Assembly: GCF_009711165.2 (NCBI RefSeq)
Contig: NZ_WMID02000011.1
Coordinates: forward strand, 1 to 64,000
DNA: 64,000 nt
Source: Flavobacterium sp. MC2016-06
GTDB taxonomy: Bacteria; Bacteroidota; Bacteroidia; Flavobacteriales; Flavobacteriaceae
Reading direction: 5' to 3'
In this document: in pieces, positions 35,287 to 43,778 of the stretch
Numbering within the stretch: position 1 is the first letter of the stretch
Layout: every line of letters starts with the position of its first letter
Made by a program: the position numbers and the translations under genes
The notes under the pieces: generated by a model
What the model was told of the DNA's origin: nothing
The model's input: the letters and a program-made list of their open reading frames with translations, nothing else
Databases searched by the model: none

Positions 35287-35420
35287 TTTTTTTGGGAAAG
35301 TTATAAGTTTTGAATTATGAGTTATGAGTTTTCTTTGGAATTTGAATCTCAGCACTTTGTCAAAGTTCAAAACTTTGTCAAAGTTATTGGACTTTGGAAT
35401 TTAAAAAATTGGAATTTGAT
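35287..35420. repeat. Repeat-filled gap with twin ACTTTGTCAAAGTT palindromes
   Basis: ACTTTGTCAAAGTT, itself nearly palindromic, occurs at 35354-35367 and 35372-35385. Flanking it are TTATGAGTTTTG-type direct repeats (35305-35332) and AATTCC units (35390-35415). It separates the esterase gene from the upstream small membrane protein gene. Confidence 0.7.
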
Positions 35421-35747
35421 CTACCCTATAGATTTAAACCATTTCTGGAAAAGCGCACCAACCAAAGGAATTGGTCTTGTATGTCCTTGAATAGCACTAA
35501 AAATACCATAACCCCATAAAACAGAAACACAAATCCACATTGGGAAAGTGATAAAAAAGCTGTCAAAATTGCTTGTAATAGCTCCAAATGAAATAAAAGC
35601 CAGCGATAAACCTAAAGCTTGGCGAATATGAAAAGAAGCAAAACTATTTTTGTTTTCAGAGTTCATAGACATCGCAATTAATACACCAACAATTAAAATA
35701 TAGCTGGTTATTGCAATAGGTTTTCCCTCTTCAATCGAATTATTCAT
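35421..35747 (-). CDS. Small membrane protein, DUF4870/Tic20-like
   Basis: This 108-residue protein has three hydrophobic helices (about 10-28, 42-62, 66-88). The pattern NKNSFASFHIRQALGL before the second helix is characteristic of DUF4870/Tic20-like small membrane proteins. The function in bacteria is unknown. It begins 5 bp after the dihydroorotase-like gene stop codon, so the two are almost certainly co-transcribed. Confidence 0.7.
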   Translation of the reverse strand: MNNSIEEGKPIAITSYILIVGVLIAMSMNSENKNSFASFHIRQALGLSLAFISFGAITSNFDSFFITFPMWICVSVLWGYGIFSAIQGHTRPIPLVGALFQKWFKSIG

Positions 35748-35752
35748 TGTAA

Positions 35753-37009
35753 TTATTTTGTTATAATAAGTTGATTTTGATTTAAAATCCCGTACACAGA
35801 ACCTTTAATTTCAGTTCCTAAAAAGGCAGAATTTTTGGATTTTGAAAGAATATTATCTTTCGTAAAAGTTGATTTTCCTTCTGGAGTAAAAAACGTGAAA
35901 TTAGCTTTAGAACCTTCCGCAATTGAATTATTTTCAATTCCAAAAACAATTTTTCCTAAAGTTAATTTTTCAATTATAGTTTCCAAAGGTAAAACAGTCA
36001 ATAAAGCTCCAAAAGCACTTTCAAGACCAATTGTACCATTTTTAGCGGTATCAAATTCCATTTTCTTGAATTCAATATCAATTGGGTTATGATCAGAAGT
36101 AATCATGTCGATTGTTCCGTCCAAAACAGCATTTACAAGTGCAGTTCTATCGGTTTCAGTACGTAATGGCGGTGTTACTTTATAACGCGTATCAAAACCT
36201 TCTAATTTCTCGTCGTTTAAAACCAAATGATGAACAGAAGCACTACAAGTCACATTTAGACCTTTCGCTTTAGCATCTTTAATCATTTCAGCCGATTTTG
36301 CTGTAGAAATGGTCGGAATATGTAATTTACCTCCAGTATATTCTAATAAAAATAGATTTCTAGAGATTTGTAATTCTTCGGCTAGGTTTGGAATTCCTTT
36401 TAAACCTAATCTTGTTGAAACAATTCCTTCGTTTACAACACCATTTCCTTTAATGTTAGTATCTTGAGAGTAAGAAATTACCAAACTATCAAAATCCTGA
36501 ACATATTGTAAAGCAATTTTTAACAGATTGGCATTGTCTAAACTTTTATTGTAATCTCCAAAAGCCACCGCGCCAGATTTTTTCATATCAAACAATTCTG
36601 CCATATCTTTTCCTTCGCTCGCTTTTGTTAAAGCGCCGATTGGAAAAAGTTCTGTAGCAAAACCATTGGCTTTACTTTTTACAAAATTAATTTGTGATTG
36701 ATTGTCAATAATAGGGAAGGAGTTTGGCTGTAAAGCAACGCCTGTAAAACCGCTTTTTGCAGCAACATTTAATCCGTTTGCAATCGTTTCTCTGTCTTCG
36801 TAACCAGGTTCTCCAAAAGAAACACTGCTGTCAAACCAACCTTGCGAAAGGTGAAGATTATCAAATTTTACTTCAATTGTATCATCGATATCCAGAATTG
36901 AAGTTCCTATTTTTTCTATAATACCATCTGCAATTAAAAGATCAACGGTCTGGTTGTGAAACGGACTTTTTGAGTCGATAATTTTGGCGCTTCTGATGAT
37001 TATTTTCAT
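35753..37009 (-). CDS. Dihydroorotase-like protein without the HxH metal site
   Basis: This 418-residue protein has the length and fold pattern of a type I dihydroorotase (amidohydrolase superfamily). The usual DxHxHLREPG is replaced by DSSVSFGEPG (residues 60-69): both metal-binding histidines are serine and the substrate arginine is glycine. ASVHHL and TSDHNP near 255 and 300 are partly conserved. It resembles the non-catalytic PyrC' proteins that support aspartate transcarbamoylase in other bacteria, so a structural role is inferred. I chose the ATG at 37009; a TTG at 37030 adds seven unconserved residues. Confidence 0.85.
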   Translation of the reverse strand: MKIIIRSAKIIDSKSPFHNQTVDLLIADGIIEKIGTSILDIDDTIEVKFDNLHLSQGWFDSSVSFGEPGYEDRETIANGLNVAAKSGFTGVALQPNSFPIIDNQSQINFVKSKANGFATELFPIGALTKASEGKDMAELFDMKKSGAVAFGDYNKSLDNANLLKIALQYVQDFDSLVISYSQDTNIKGNGVVNEGIVSTRLGLKGIPNLAEELQISRNLFLLEYTGGKLHIPTISTAKSAEMIKDAKAKGLNVTCSASVHHLVLNDEKLEGFDTRYKVTPPLRTETDRTALVNAVLDGTIDMITSDHNPIDIEFKKMEFDTAKNGTIGLESAFGALLTVLPLETIIEKLTLGKIVFGIENNSIAEGSKANFTFFTPEGKSTFTKDNILSKSKNSAFLGTEIKGSVYGILNQNQLIITK

Positions 37010-37045
37010 ATATGTAGATTTTTTATTCAAACATTAAATTTTCTT

Positions 37046-37109
37046 ACCATTAAGAAATTAAGGCAAATTAAGTAAAAGTGAAACTTAATAATCTTAATCT
37101 CTTAATGGT
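37046..37109. repeat. ACCATTAAGA hairpin between the BatA and dihydroorotase-like genes
   Basis: ACCATTAAGA (37046-37055) pairs with TCTTAATGGT (37100-37109), with further TTAAGG/CTTAAT partial pairing inside. It lies within an apparent minus-strand operon and might reduce read-through or stabilise the 3' end of the BatA message. Confidence 0.6.
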
Positions 37110-37131
37110 TCAAAAAAAGAAAAACTTAAGT

Positions 37132-39060
37132 TTATTTTACAAATTTGATAATCGCCATTTCTAATGCTAAAAATAACAGTGCAAAGATAACAAACCATTT
37201 CCAAATTTGGCTGTCAGTTCGCTCAGTTTGTAGTGTGTTAAATATAGTCGAAATGGTATCGGCAGTTTTAAAATCAGAAACCACACTTGTATTAGCTTGG
37301 CTTAAATCACTTTCGCTTCGTTTATAATTGAAACTCAGGTTTTCTACATTTTCTTTTTTATCAAAAATGCTGTAATTGCCAGCTGTTTCTGGGAAATCAT
37401 TGAAGACTAATTTTACTTTATTATTCAATATCTGCTGAATTGGAATAAAAGAATCATCAGTTCCTTTCACTTCCAAAATGGCATCTTTCGTCAATAAAAC
37501 ATCTACAAAATAAGGCTGATTGTTTCCAATTGTCAATGCGTTTACACCTGTTTTTTGATTGTTCTGCGCTATTTTATAAAAAAGAGGCACAATTAAAGGT
37601 GATTGCTGAAAGTTTGAATTCACAGCATTTATTGGTGCTGTAAAAACAGTTACTCCCGAAACCGGAGTTTGTATCATAGTTGCAAATACACTTTGATCTT
37701 CATAAGATAAAACCGCTGGATATGGACTTAAAACAGCAAATGAGTTATTTGTTTTTGGATATTGAAAGTTTGTAATTTTATTCTCAAAAACGCCCGAAAA
37801 CACAGGATGATCAAAATTTATTTTAGTGATTAATTTACTTTTAGTTTCAAGGTTTTTAAACTCAATTTTTCCAAAATTCCCTAAAAAAGTATTTACATTA
37901 GTAATCGAAGCTTTTTCAGAAGGAATTACCACCAAATTCCCGCCTTTAGAAACAAATGCTTTTAGTGTCGTTTGTAAAGCCTGCGGAATTATTTCTAATT
38001 CATTTAAAATAATGGTATTTTGTTTTTCTAAACTATTATAATCTAAACTGCTGATAGAATAATTATTGTAATTGAATTCTGCTGATGTGTAAATTCTCGA
38101 TAAGAAATTACTTTTTTCAGGATCTCCAATGCTGATTACGTTCGTTTTTTTAGTTTTAGAAATGCTAAAATAAAGCTTGTTGTCGTAACTCAAACCATTG
38201 TCATCAATAGTTACATATCCGTGAAATGCTTCTTTTGGAATCGTAAAATTGATTTTCTTTTTCTTGTTGTCAAAATTGATAATCGTTTTAGCAATCAGTT
38301 TGTTTTGATTGTAAAGCGCCATCGAAATAGGTTTAAAATCTTCGCCGTAAGCCGATAAATTGACACTAATCTCGTAGAAGTTTTCTAAAGTCTGATTGAT
38401 GTAAACACTGTCAATTGACACATTGTTTTTTTGTTCCGCTTCTGGAACTATAAAATAAGGTTTGTCTTCTTGATCTATATTTTTTACCTCTTTTTCAGTC
38501 AAGCCAACTGCGTCAGTAATAATTACAATGTCTTTTTTATGAGCCGATTTATGCGCTTTTATTTTCGCCATAATAGACGAAAGTTCAAACGGAGCGGCGC
38601 TGTAATTTAGATTTTGTAAAGAGCTTTTAGATGATTTTATATCTGTATTCCAGTAGTTTTCGGTATTAGTAAGTAATGAAAATTGAGCACTTTCGGGCGT
38701 ATTTTCTAATAATTCCTGAACGGCGCGTTTTAGTAATTCGCCTTTTTTACCTTTTGCCTGCATACTAAACGAATTGTCGAGAACAATATACATTTCGTTT
38801 GAGGCATTTTTACTGTCTATAGCTTCAAAAAAAGGCTGTGCAAAAGCTAGTATTACGCAGGTAAGCAATAATAAACGTGTTGCTAATAATAACCTTTTTT
38901 TGATTTTAGAACTTTTACGCGTCTGTACAGCAAGTTCTTTTAAGAAACGAACGTTGGTAAAATAAGAGGTCTTAAAACGTCGTAATTGAAATAAATGAAC
39001 CAAAATTGGGACAATCAATAAAAATAGAAAGTATAGAATTTCGGGTTGTTTAAAATGCAT
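37132..39060 (-). CDS. BatA/VWA-domain membrane protein
   Basis: This is a 642-residue protein. The N-terminal BatA motif (PEILYFLFLLIVPILVHLF) provides two membrane helices (about 7-26 and 58-78). A VWA-type domain follows with MIDAS-like DNSFSMQAKGKKG (about 95-107). A long beta-rich region and a final helix near 620-640 complete the usual layout of Bacteroidota BatA homologues, associated elsewhere with aerotolerance loci. No BatB, MoxR or TPR partner is adjacent. It is first in the minus-strand series towards the dihydroorotase-like gene. Confidence 0.85.
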   Translation of the reverse strand: MHFKQPEILYFLFLLIVPILVHLFQLRRFKTSYFTNVRFLKELAVQTRKSSKIKKRLLLATRLLLLTCVILAFAQPFFEAIDSKNASNEMYIVLDNSFSMQAKGKKGELLKRAVQELLENTPESAQFSLLTNTENYWNTDIKSSKSSLQNLNYSAAPFELSSIMAKIKAHKSAHKKDIVIITDAVGLTEKEVKNIDQEDKPYFIVPEAEQKNNVSIDSVYINQTLENFYEISVNLSAYGEDFKPISMALYNQNKLIAKTIINFDNKKKKINFTIPKEAFHGYVTIDDNGLSYDNKLYFSISKTKKTNVISIGDPEKSNFLSRIYTSAEFNYNNYSISSLDYNSLEKQNTIILNELEIIPQALQTTLKAFVSKGGNLVVIPSEKASITNVNTFLGNFGKIEFKNLETKSKLITKINFDHPVFSGVFENKITNFQYPKTNNSFAVLSPYPAVLSYEDQSVFATMIQTPVSGVTVFTAPINAVNSNFQQSPLIVPLFYKIAQNNQKTGVNALTIGNNQPYFVDVLLTKDAILEVKGTDDSFIPIQQILNNKVKLVFNDFPETAGNYSIFDKKENVENLSFNYKRSESDLSQANTSVVSDFKTADTISTIFNTLQTERTDSQIWKWFVIFALLFLALEMAIIKFVK

Positions 39061-39521
39061 TCTGGCTTCGATTTACTTCACTACGTTTGATTTTTCGTGA
39101 AGATGCTGGTCAAAAATACAAATTTTTTATTGAAACCATTGCAAGTAATTTTTAAACCATATAAGTTATATAAGTTCATTTTAAGTTAAGTCTTTTTTAA
39201 TCCATCGGGTGTGATTTTTTTTAACACATAGAGACATAGATTAAGTGAGTTGAAAAACAGGCGTTTCACTTATTAGAAACACGCATAGCAGTCTATGTGA
39301 AAGAAATGAACTTCTTTTGTGCATAGTATTTTTTAATAAAATCTATGTCTCTATGTGTTAAATGTTTTTTTAAATTACACCCAGCAAGTCCATCTTTACT
39401 TTTAAGTAACTCTGCTTTTAATGAACTTATATAACTTATATGGTTCAATAGAAAGTAATAAAAATAAAGTTCTTAAAGAGAATATTGAGTATTTTAGCGT
39501 ATTCAAAAAAAAATAAAAAAT
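39061..39521. repeat. Intergenic giant nested palindrome (39154-39446)
   Basis: The gap between the divergent BatA and lactonase genes carries an almost continuous inverted repeat. Outer arms 39154-39180 and 39420-39446 match at 26 of 27 positions. A GGGTGTGATTTTTTTT arm (from about 39207) faces AAATTACACCC (to about 39382) with one mismatch. Inner arms 39221-39242 and 39341-39362 are perfectly complementary over 22 bases. The transcript could fold into a hairpin of nearly 300 bases. No reading frame is seen. Confidence 0.9.
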
Positions 39522-40631
39522 ATGAAAAGATTATATATTGTTCTTTTTTCAGCTTTGTCTTGTGCATCACTCCAAGCACAGAAATTTAATTTGTTAATAG
39601 GTACATATACAAACAAATGTGACAGTAACGGAATTTACGTTTATGAATTTGATGCTGCTTCTGGCGCTTTTACTTTAAAAAATTCTTCAGAAAATGTTTT
39701 AAGCCCGAGTTATTTATCGGTTTCTGCAGATAATAAATTTGTTTATGCTGTAAACGAAAATGGAACTCAAAGTACAGTAAGTGCTTTTAAATACGATTCT
39801 CCAACAGGAAAACTTAGCTTTTTAAACAAGAATGATGCTTTGGGTGCCGATCCTTGTCATGTAATAAACGATGCTAAGAATGTTATTGTGTCTAATTATT
39901 CTGGTGGTAATCTTGTCGTTTTTAAGAAAAATGCAGACGGAAGTATTAGTAAAGTACAGCAGTTAATTCAGCATGAAGGAAAAGGAGTTAATGCAGCACG
40001 CCAAGAAAAAGCGCATGTGCACATGGCAGCTTTTTCGCCAGATAAAAAGTTTGTATTGGTGAATGATTTAGGTTTAGATAAAATTTTCATTTACAAATAC
40101 AATCCAAATTCTAAAAACGAAATGCTGACTTTAAAAGAAAGTGTTGATGTAAAACCAGGAAGCGGACCAAGACATTTGACGTTTAGTAAAGATGGTAAAT
40201 TTGTGTATTTAGTACAGGAACTAGATGCTTCATTAACGACTTTTAGTTATGATAAATATGGAACTTTAAAAGTAATTGCAGAAACGAGTATTCTTCCAAA
40301 AGATTTTAAAGGTTCAACTGGAGCTGCAGCAATTAAAATTTCGCCAGACGGAAACTTTTTATATGCGACTGATCGTGGTGATGTAAATTCGATTTCAGTT
40401 TTTAAAATTGGTAAAAACGGAAGCATACAACTTGTTGAGCAAGTAAGTACTTTAGGAAAAGGCCCGAGAGATTTTGCAATTGATCCAACAGGAAATTATC
40501 TTTTAGTAGGACATCAATATACGAACGACATCATTATTTTTAAAAGAGATAAAACAACAGGAAAACTTACAGACACAAGTAAAAAAATCGAATTGTGTTC
40601 GCCAGTTGGTTTAGTTTTTACTAAAATATAG
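39522..40631 (+). CDS. Lactonase-family seven-bladed beta-propeller, secreted
   Basis: This is a 369-residue protein. A signal peptide (about 1-20, ending LQAQ) places it outside the cytoplasm, unlike the classical cytosolic 6-phosphogluconolactonase of this family. Repeated blade motifs are visible (LSPSYLSVSADNKFVYAVNE, GSGPRHLTFSKDGKFVYLVQ, GPRDFAIDPTGNYLLVGHQ) and the conserved HVHMAAFSPD sits mid-protein. The fold is confident; real lactonase activity is uncertain, especially with export. Confidence 0.85.
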   Translation: MKRLYIVLFSALSCASLQAQKFNLLIGTYTNKCDSNGIYVYEFDAASGAFTLKNSSENVLSPSYLSVSADNKFVYAVNENGTQSTVSAFKYDSPTGKLSFLNKNDALGADPCHVINDAKNVIVSNYSGGNLVVFKKNADGSISKVQQLIQHEGKGVNAARQEKAHVHMAAFSPDKKFVLVNDLGLDKIFIYKYNPNSKNEMLTLKESVDVKPGSGPRHLTFSKDGKFVYLVQELDASLTTFSYDKYGTLKVIAETSILPKDFKGSTGAAAIKISPDGNFLYATDRGDVNSISVFKIGKNGSIQLVEQVSTLGKGPRDFAIDPTGNYLLVGHQYTNDIIIFKRDKTTGKLTDTSKKIELCSPVGLVFTKI

Positions 40632-41118
40632 GTTAAAATAAATTCCAATAAAAAAATTCCAAATTCCAATTTTACAGATTGGAATTTGAAATTTTTATTT
40701 GGGATTTTCTTTAAAATATTGATATCCAATTAAAAAAATCCGCGTAAATCTGTGTCTTCGCGATAGCGAATCAGTTTTATCCGTGTTCTATATACAGCAT
40801 TTGAATTGAGACACAGATAAAACAGATTTACTTTGTAAAGACGCTGATAAAAAAAAAAACCAAATTCCAATTTTACAGATTGAAATTTGAAATTTTTATT
40901 TGGGATTTTCTTTAAAATATTGATATCCAATTAAAAAAATCCGCATAAATCTGTGTCTTCGCGATAGCAAATCAGTTTTATCCGTGTTCTATATACAGCA
41001 TTTGAATTGAGACACTGATAAAACAGATTTGCTTCGTAAAGACGCTGATAAAAAAAATTCCAAATTCCAATCTTTAAAATTAGAATTTGGAATTTTTATT
41101 TATTGAAATTTAAAACTT
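40632..41118. repeat. 201-bp tandem direct repeat, two full copies and a partial third
   Basis: Copies start at 40659 and 40860 (period 201) and a partial third runs from about 41056 to 41102. Each unit has an AATTCCAAATT block, a TTTAAAATATTGATATCCAA block, and a TCCGCGTAAATCTGTGTC..GATAAAACAGATTTAC..GACGCTGATAAA hairpin-like block. Copies differ at scattered bases. The gap separates the convergent lactonase and helicase genes. Two short mirror reading frames here share identical N-termini only because of the repeat. A related single block occurs at 51785-51900. Confidence 0.9.
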
Positions 41119-42471
41119 TTATTTGTTTTTGTCTTTTCTCTTCTTGTCTCTCGTTTTCAGCATATTTCTATTAACAGAACCATGAGTTTTCTTTTTGGTT
41201 TTTGAAGGTCCACCAAGATTTACTTTTTTATTCTTTTTATCTTTTTCGTGGAAAGCGCCATCTCCACTAAGTTTTACTTTTTTAGTTAAAAACTTAATTG
41301 GCTGACGGTCTTTTTCTGGTTCAATCAATTTTAATGAAACTTCAACTTCTTCAGGAAAATCTGCTATTTCAAGCTCCTGATTCATTAAAACTTCAACTTC
41401 AACTTTAAATTCTTCTTCGCGAGGCGTAATAAAGCTAATTGCAGTTCCCGTTGCATCTGCACGACCTGTACGACCAATTCTGTGCATGTATAATTCTGGC
41501 ATTTCCGGAAGTTCAAAGTTGATAACGTGCGAAATATTAGAAATATCTAAACCTCTCGCCATAATATCTGTAGTAATCAAACCGCGTAGATTTCCTTCTT
41601 GAAATTCTGCCATTGTACTCAAACGGTAATTTTGAGACTTATTAGAGTGAATAACTCCAAACTGACCTTCAAAATCTTCTTCAATACGCGTGTGAAGCAT
41701 ATCCGAGATCTTTTTATTATTCACAAAAACTAAAACACGTTCCATGCTTTCGTTATTTTCTAATAAGTGTTTCAGTAAGTTAACTTTTGTATTAAAGTTA
41801 GGAACATTATAAGTAATCTGCGTAATTTTTTCAAGTGGAGTTCCTGAAGCAGCCAATGTAACTTCTTCTGGAAAATCAAAAAAGTCATTCAAAACAGCAT
41901 CAACTTCGTCAGTCATTGTTGCAGAGAATAAAATGTTTTGACGTTTGGTTTTCATCATTGCCAAAAGAGCTGTCAATTGCGTACGGAAACCTAAATTCAG
42001 CATTTCATCAAACTCATCAATAACTAATTTTTGAGTTTCATCAAAACGAACAACAGCGTCTAAAGCCAAATCCATCATACGACCTGGAGTTCCTACCAAA
42101 ATATCAACTCCTTCGTAAACGGCTTTTTTCTGTGTATTAATGTTTACTCCACCAAAAATACCAAGTGTACTAACCGACATATATGTGGTTAATTTCTCAA
42201 TTTCTTCTACGACCTGTACGACCAACTCACGAGTTGGAACAAGTATTACAATTTTTGGAGTATTGGTGTTTGTAAATTTGTATAGCTTTAAAAGAGGCAA
42301 TAAATATGCAAATGTTTTACCGGTACCGGTTTGTGCAATTCCCATCATATCGCGACCTGACATAATCACAGAGAAAGTTTTTTCCTGAATTGGAGTAGGC
42401 GTAACGAAACCTAAATCGTCGATTGCTTTTTGAAGTGATTTTGGAAGGTTGAATTGTTCGAAAGTGCTCAT
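41119..42471 (-). CDS. DEAD-box-family ATP-dependent RNA helicase (DEFD variant)
   Basis: This 450-residue RNA helicase has a Q motif (TPTPIQ, about 24-29), motif I AQTGTGKT (46-53), PTREL, SAT, and motif VI HRIGRTGR in the C-terminal RecA lobe. Motif II reads DEFD (152-155) instead of DEAD. The C-terminal 60 residues are a basic low-complexity tail (KKKTHGSVNRNMLKTRDKKR), probably RNA-binding. It is inferred to act in ribosome assembly or mRNA turnover like RhlE-type enzymes. It is monocistronic and convergent with the lactonase gene across repeats. Confidence 0.92.
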   Translation of the reverse strand: MSTFEQFNLPKSLQKAIDDLGFVTPTPIQEKTFSVIMSGRDMMGIAQTGTGKTFAYLLPLLKLYKFTNTNTPKIVILVPTRELVVQVVEEIEKLTTYMSVSTLGIFGGVNINTQKKAVYEGVDILVGTPGRMMDLALDAVVRFDETQKLVIDEFDEMLNLGFRTQLTALLAMMKTKRQNILFSATMTDEVDAVLNDFFDFPEEVTLAASGTPLEKITQITYNVPNFNTKVNLLKHLLENNESMERVLVFVNNKKISDMLHTRIEEDFEGQFGVIHSNKSQNYRLSTMAEFQEGNLRGLITTDIMARGLDISNISHVINFELPEMPELYMHRIGRTGRADATGTAISFITPREEEFKVEVEVLMNQELEIADFPEEVEVSLKLIEPEKDRQPIKFLTKKVKLSGDGAFHEKDKKNKKVNLGGPSKTKKKTHGSVNRNMLKTRDKKRKDKNK

Positions 42472-42767
42472 TTACATTAAATTTTGTGCAAATGTACGTT
42501 AAAATAACGGTTTGATTGTTAGATTATCAAACGATTCGAGAAATTTGTCTGTTTAATTATTTGATTATCAGTCTTGAAATTTTTCTAAAACATCTAATTC
42601 AAAAGTATTGAATCGTATTTTAGAGGATATTTAGTGTCTAATTTCCTCAATTTTGTCATTGCGAGGAACGAAGCAACCTCACTAAAAATGACACATAAAA
42701 CTTTGATTCAGTAAACGAGGATTCTTCGTTCCTCAGAATGACAAACAAGACGTATTACTTCAATTAA
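42472..42767. repeat. Gap with inverted-repeat element TTGTCATTGCGAGGAACGAAG (42653-42751)
   Basis: A left arm beginning near 42653 (TGTCATTGCGAGGAACGAAG) faces a right arm ending near 42751 (TTCGTTCCTCAGAATGACAA), with small mismatches. Repeats of this consensus are common in Flavobacterium genomes from memory. No gene lies between the helicase start and the HTH remnant. Confidence 0.75.
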
Positions 42768-42911
42768 TTAGGAAAAATCAAGAAGCTTAGACAAAGAAAT
42801 TTCTAATGTATTAGCAACTTCAAGTAAACTATAAACTGTTGGATTTACCTTTCCATTTTCAAGTTTCTCAATTGCTTGGCGGTTTTGCGACACGCTCCCG
42901 ACTAATAGCAT
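42768..42911 (-). pseudogene. XRE-type HTH repressor remnant, copy A
   Basis: A 47-codon frame contains the recognition helix and C-terminal half of an XRE/HTH_3 domain: SVSQNRQAIEKLENGKVNP, then VYSLLEVANTLEISLSKLLD. The N-terminal helices expected before it (about 25 residues) are missing. In their place, starting about 20 bp upstream, is the TTCACGCAGATTT hairpin. Copy B at 44302-44445 aligns with an offset of 1534 bp. The two C-terminal codings differ mostly at synonymous sites, which suggests that they derive from functional paralogs. Confidence 0.75.
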
Positions 42912-42927
42912 GTTTAAAAGAATTTCA

Positions 42928-43070
42928 CGCAGATTTAGCAGATTTTTTTATTTCATTTTCTGCTAAAATCTTCGTAAAAAAACATCTCAACTTAAAGACA
43001 TTATAGGTAGATTGACTTTTTTTATTTTGTTTAAATGTTAATTAATTGTATTTCAGTATATTGAAGCCTA
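42928..43070. repeat. Duplicated block A: CACGCAGATTT hairpin plus conserved flank
   Basis: From 42912 to about 43065 the sequence is nearly identical to 44446 to about 44605. It holds TTCACGCAGATTTAGCAG paired imperfectly with TCTGCTAAAATC. The right arm here has lost its CTGCGTGA end. A constant flank (CATCTCAACTTAAAGACATT, then TAGGTAGATTGAC) follows. Copy B keeps the complete hairpin. Confidence 0.8.
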
Positions 43071-43100
43071 GAAGATCAGATAAACATAAAAAAAGCAATA

Positions 43101-43129
43101 CCTACGAGGTCAGAAAAAGACCTTGCAGG
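43101..43129. repeat. Short hairpin CCTACGAGGTC/GACCTTGCAGG
   Basis: An 11-bp stem with two G-T type mismatches and loop AGAAAAA. It resembles the short CCT..AGG hairpins scattered in Bacteroidota genomes. From here to 43343 no gene is supported. Confidence 0.55.
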
Positions 43130-43343
43130 AAAACGTAGAGTAATAGATTTTAGGTTGATAATTTTAAAATCCTTCCAAAACACCAAATTCCAAAAGTAAG
43201 GTTGAATAGAAAAATTGATTTATAAATAAACGATTTTTAAATAATTGTTTCTATATTTCAATAAAATAAAAGCTAAAAAAATATCAGGCATATTAACTAA
43301 TGGCGATAATCGAATAAACAACACAGAAATTAAAATTTTGATA

Positions 43344-43691
43344 ATGGAATTAAGATTACTCGTTATTAGAACTGCTGAACCTGAAAAACTTGCAAAATTT
43401 TACACTATTTTAGGTTTTACTTTTGACTATCATAAACATGGAAATTCACCATTTCATTATTCAGCTACTTTCGGACAGACAGTTTTAGAAATTTATCCAT
43501 TGACAAAAAGTCAAACAGGAGCAGATAAAAATTTGAGATTAGGTTTTGGTATTGATAATTTTGACAATATTATTGATGAATTAAAAGAAAATAATATTAG
43601 TTTCTTGTTAGAACCAACACAAACAGACTTTGGATTTATGGCAATTATTGAAGATCCAGACGGTAGAAAATTAGAAATTTCTAAAAAATAA
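43344..43691 (+). CDS. VOC (glyoxalase/dioxygenase superfamily) protein
   Basis: This 115-residue single-domain protein has two beta-alpha-beta-beta-beta halves. The first starts MELRLLVIRTAEPEKLAKFY and contains HKHGNSPFHYSA. The second contains LRLGFGIDNFDNIIDELKEN and the terminal IEDPDGRKLEIS, a typical metal-site glutamate strand. Function ranges from antibiotic binding to glyoxalase. I chose the ATG at 43344; the longer frame from 43245 adds 33 unconserved residues. The gene lies between the two HTH remnants. Confidence 0.85.
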   Translation: MELRLLVIRTAEPEKLAKFYTILGFTFDYHKHGNSPFHYSATFGQTVLEIYPLTKSQTGADKNLRLGFGIDNFDNIIDELKENNISFLLEPTQTDFGFMAIIEDPDGRKLEISKK

Positions 43692-43778
43692 TTTCTAAAA
43701 GTCAAATAAATAATTCGATTTCAAAGCTCTTCAACTTCGTTAAACTCCAGAATGTAAGCATCATTTTAAAAGAAGCCA

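Noticed and set aside
37009..37030. TTG start adding seven residues to the dihydroorotase-like protein
   Set aside because: The ATG at 37009 directly precedes the conserved first strand; the extra residues are not family-like.
40514..40930. Two minus-strand frames with identical N-termini (MDINILKKIPNKNFKF)
   Set aside because: They lie in the 201-bp tandem repeat and the end of the lactonase gene; their likeness is due to the repeat, with no promoter or conserved protein signal.
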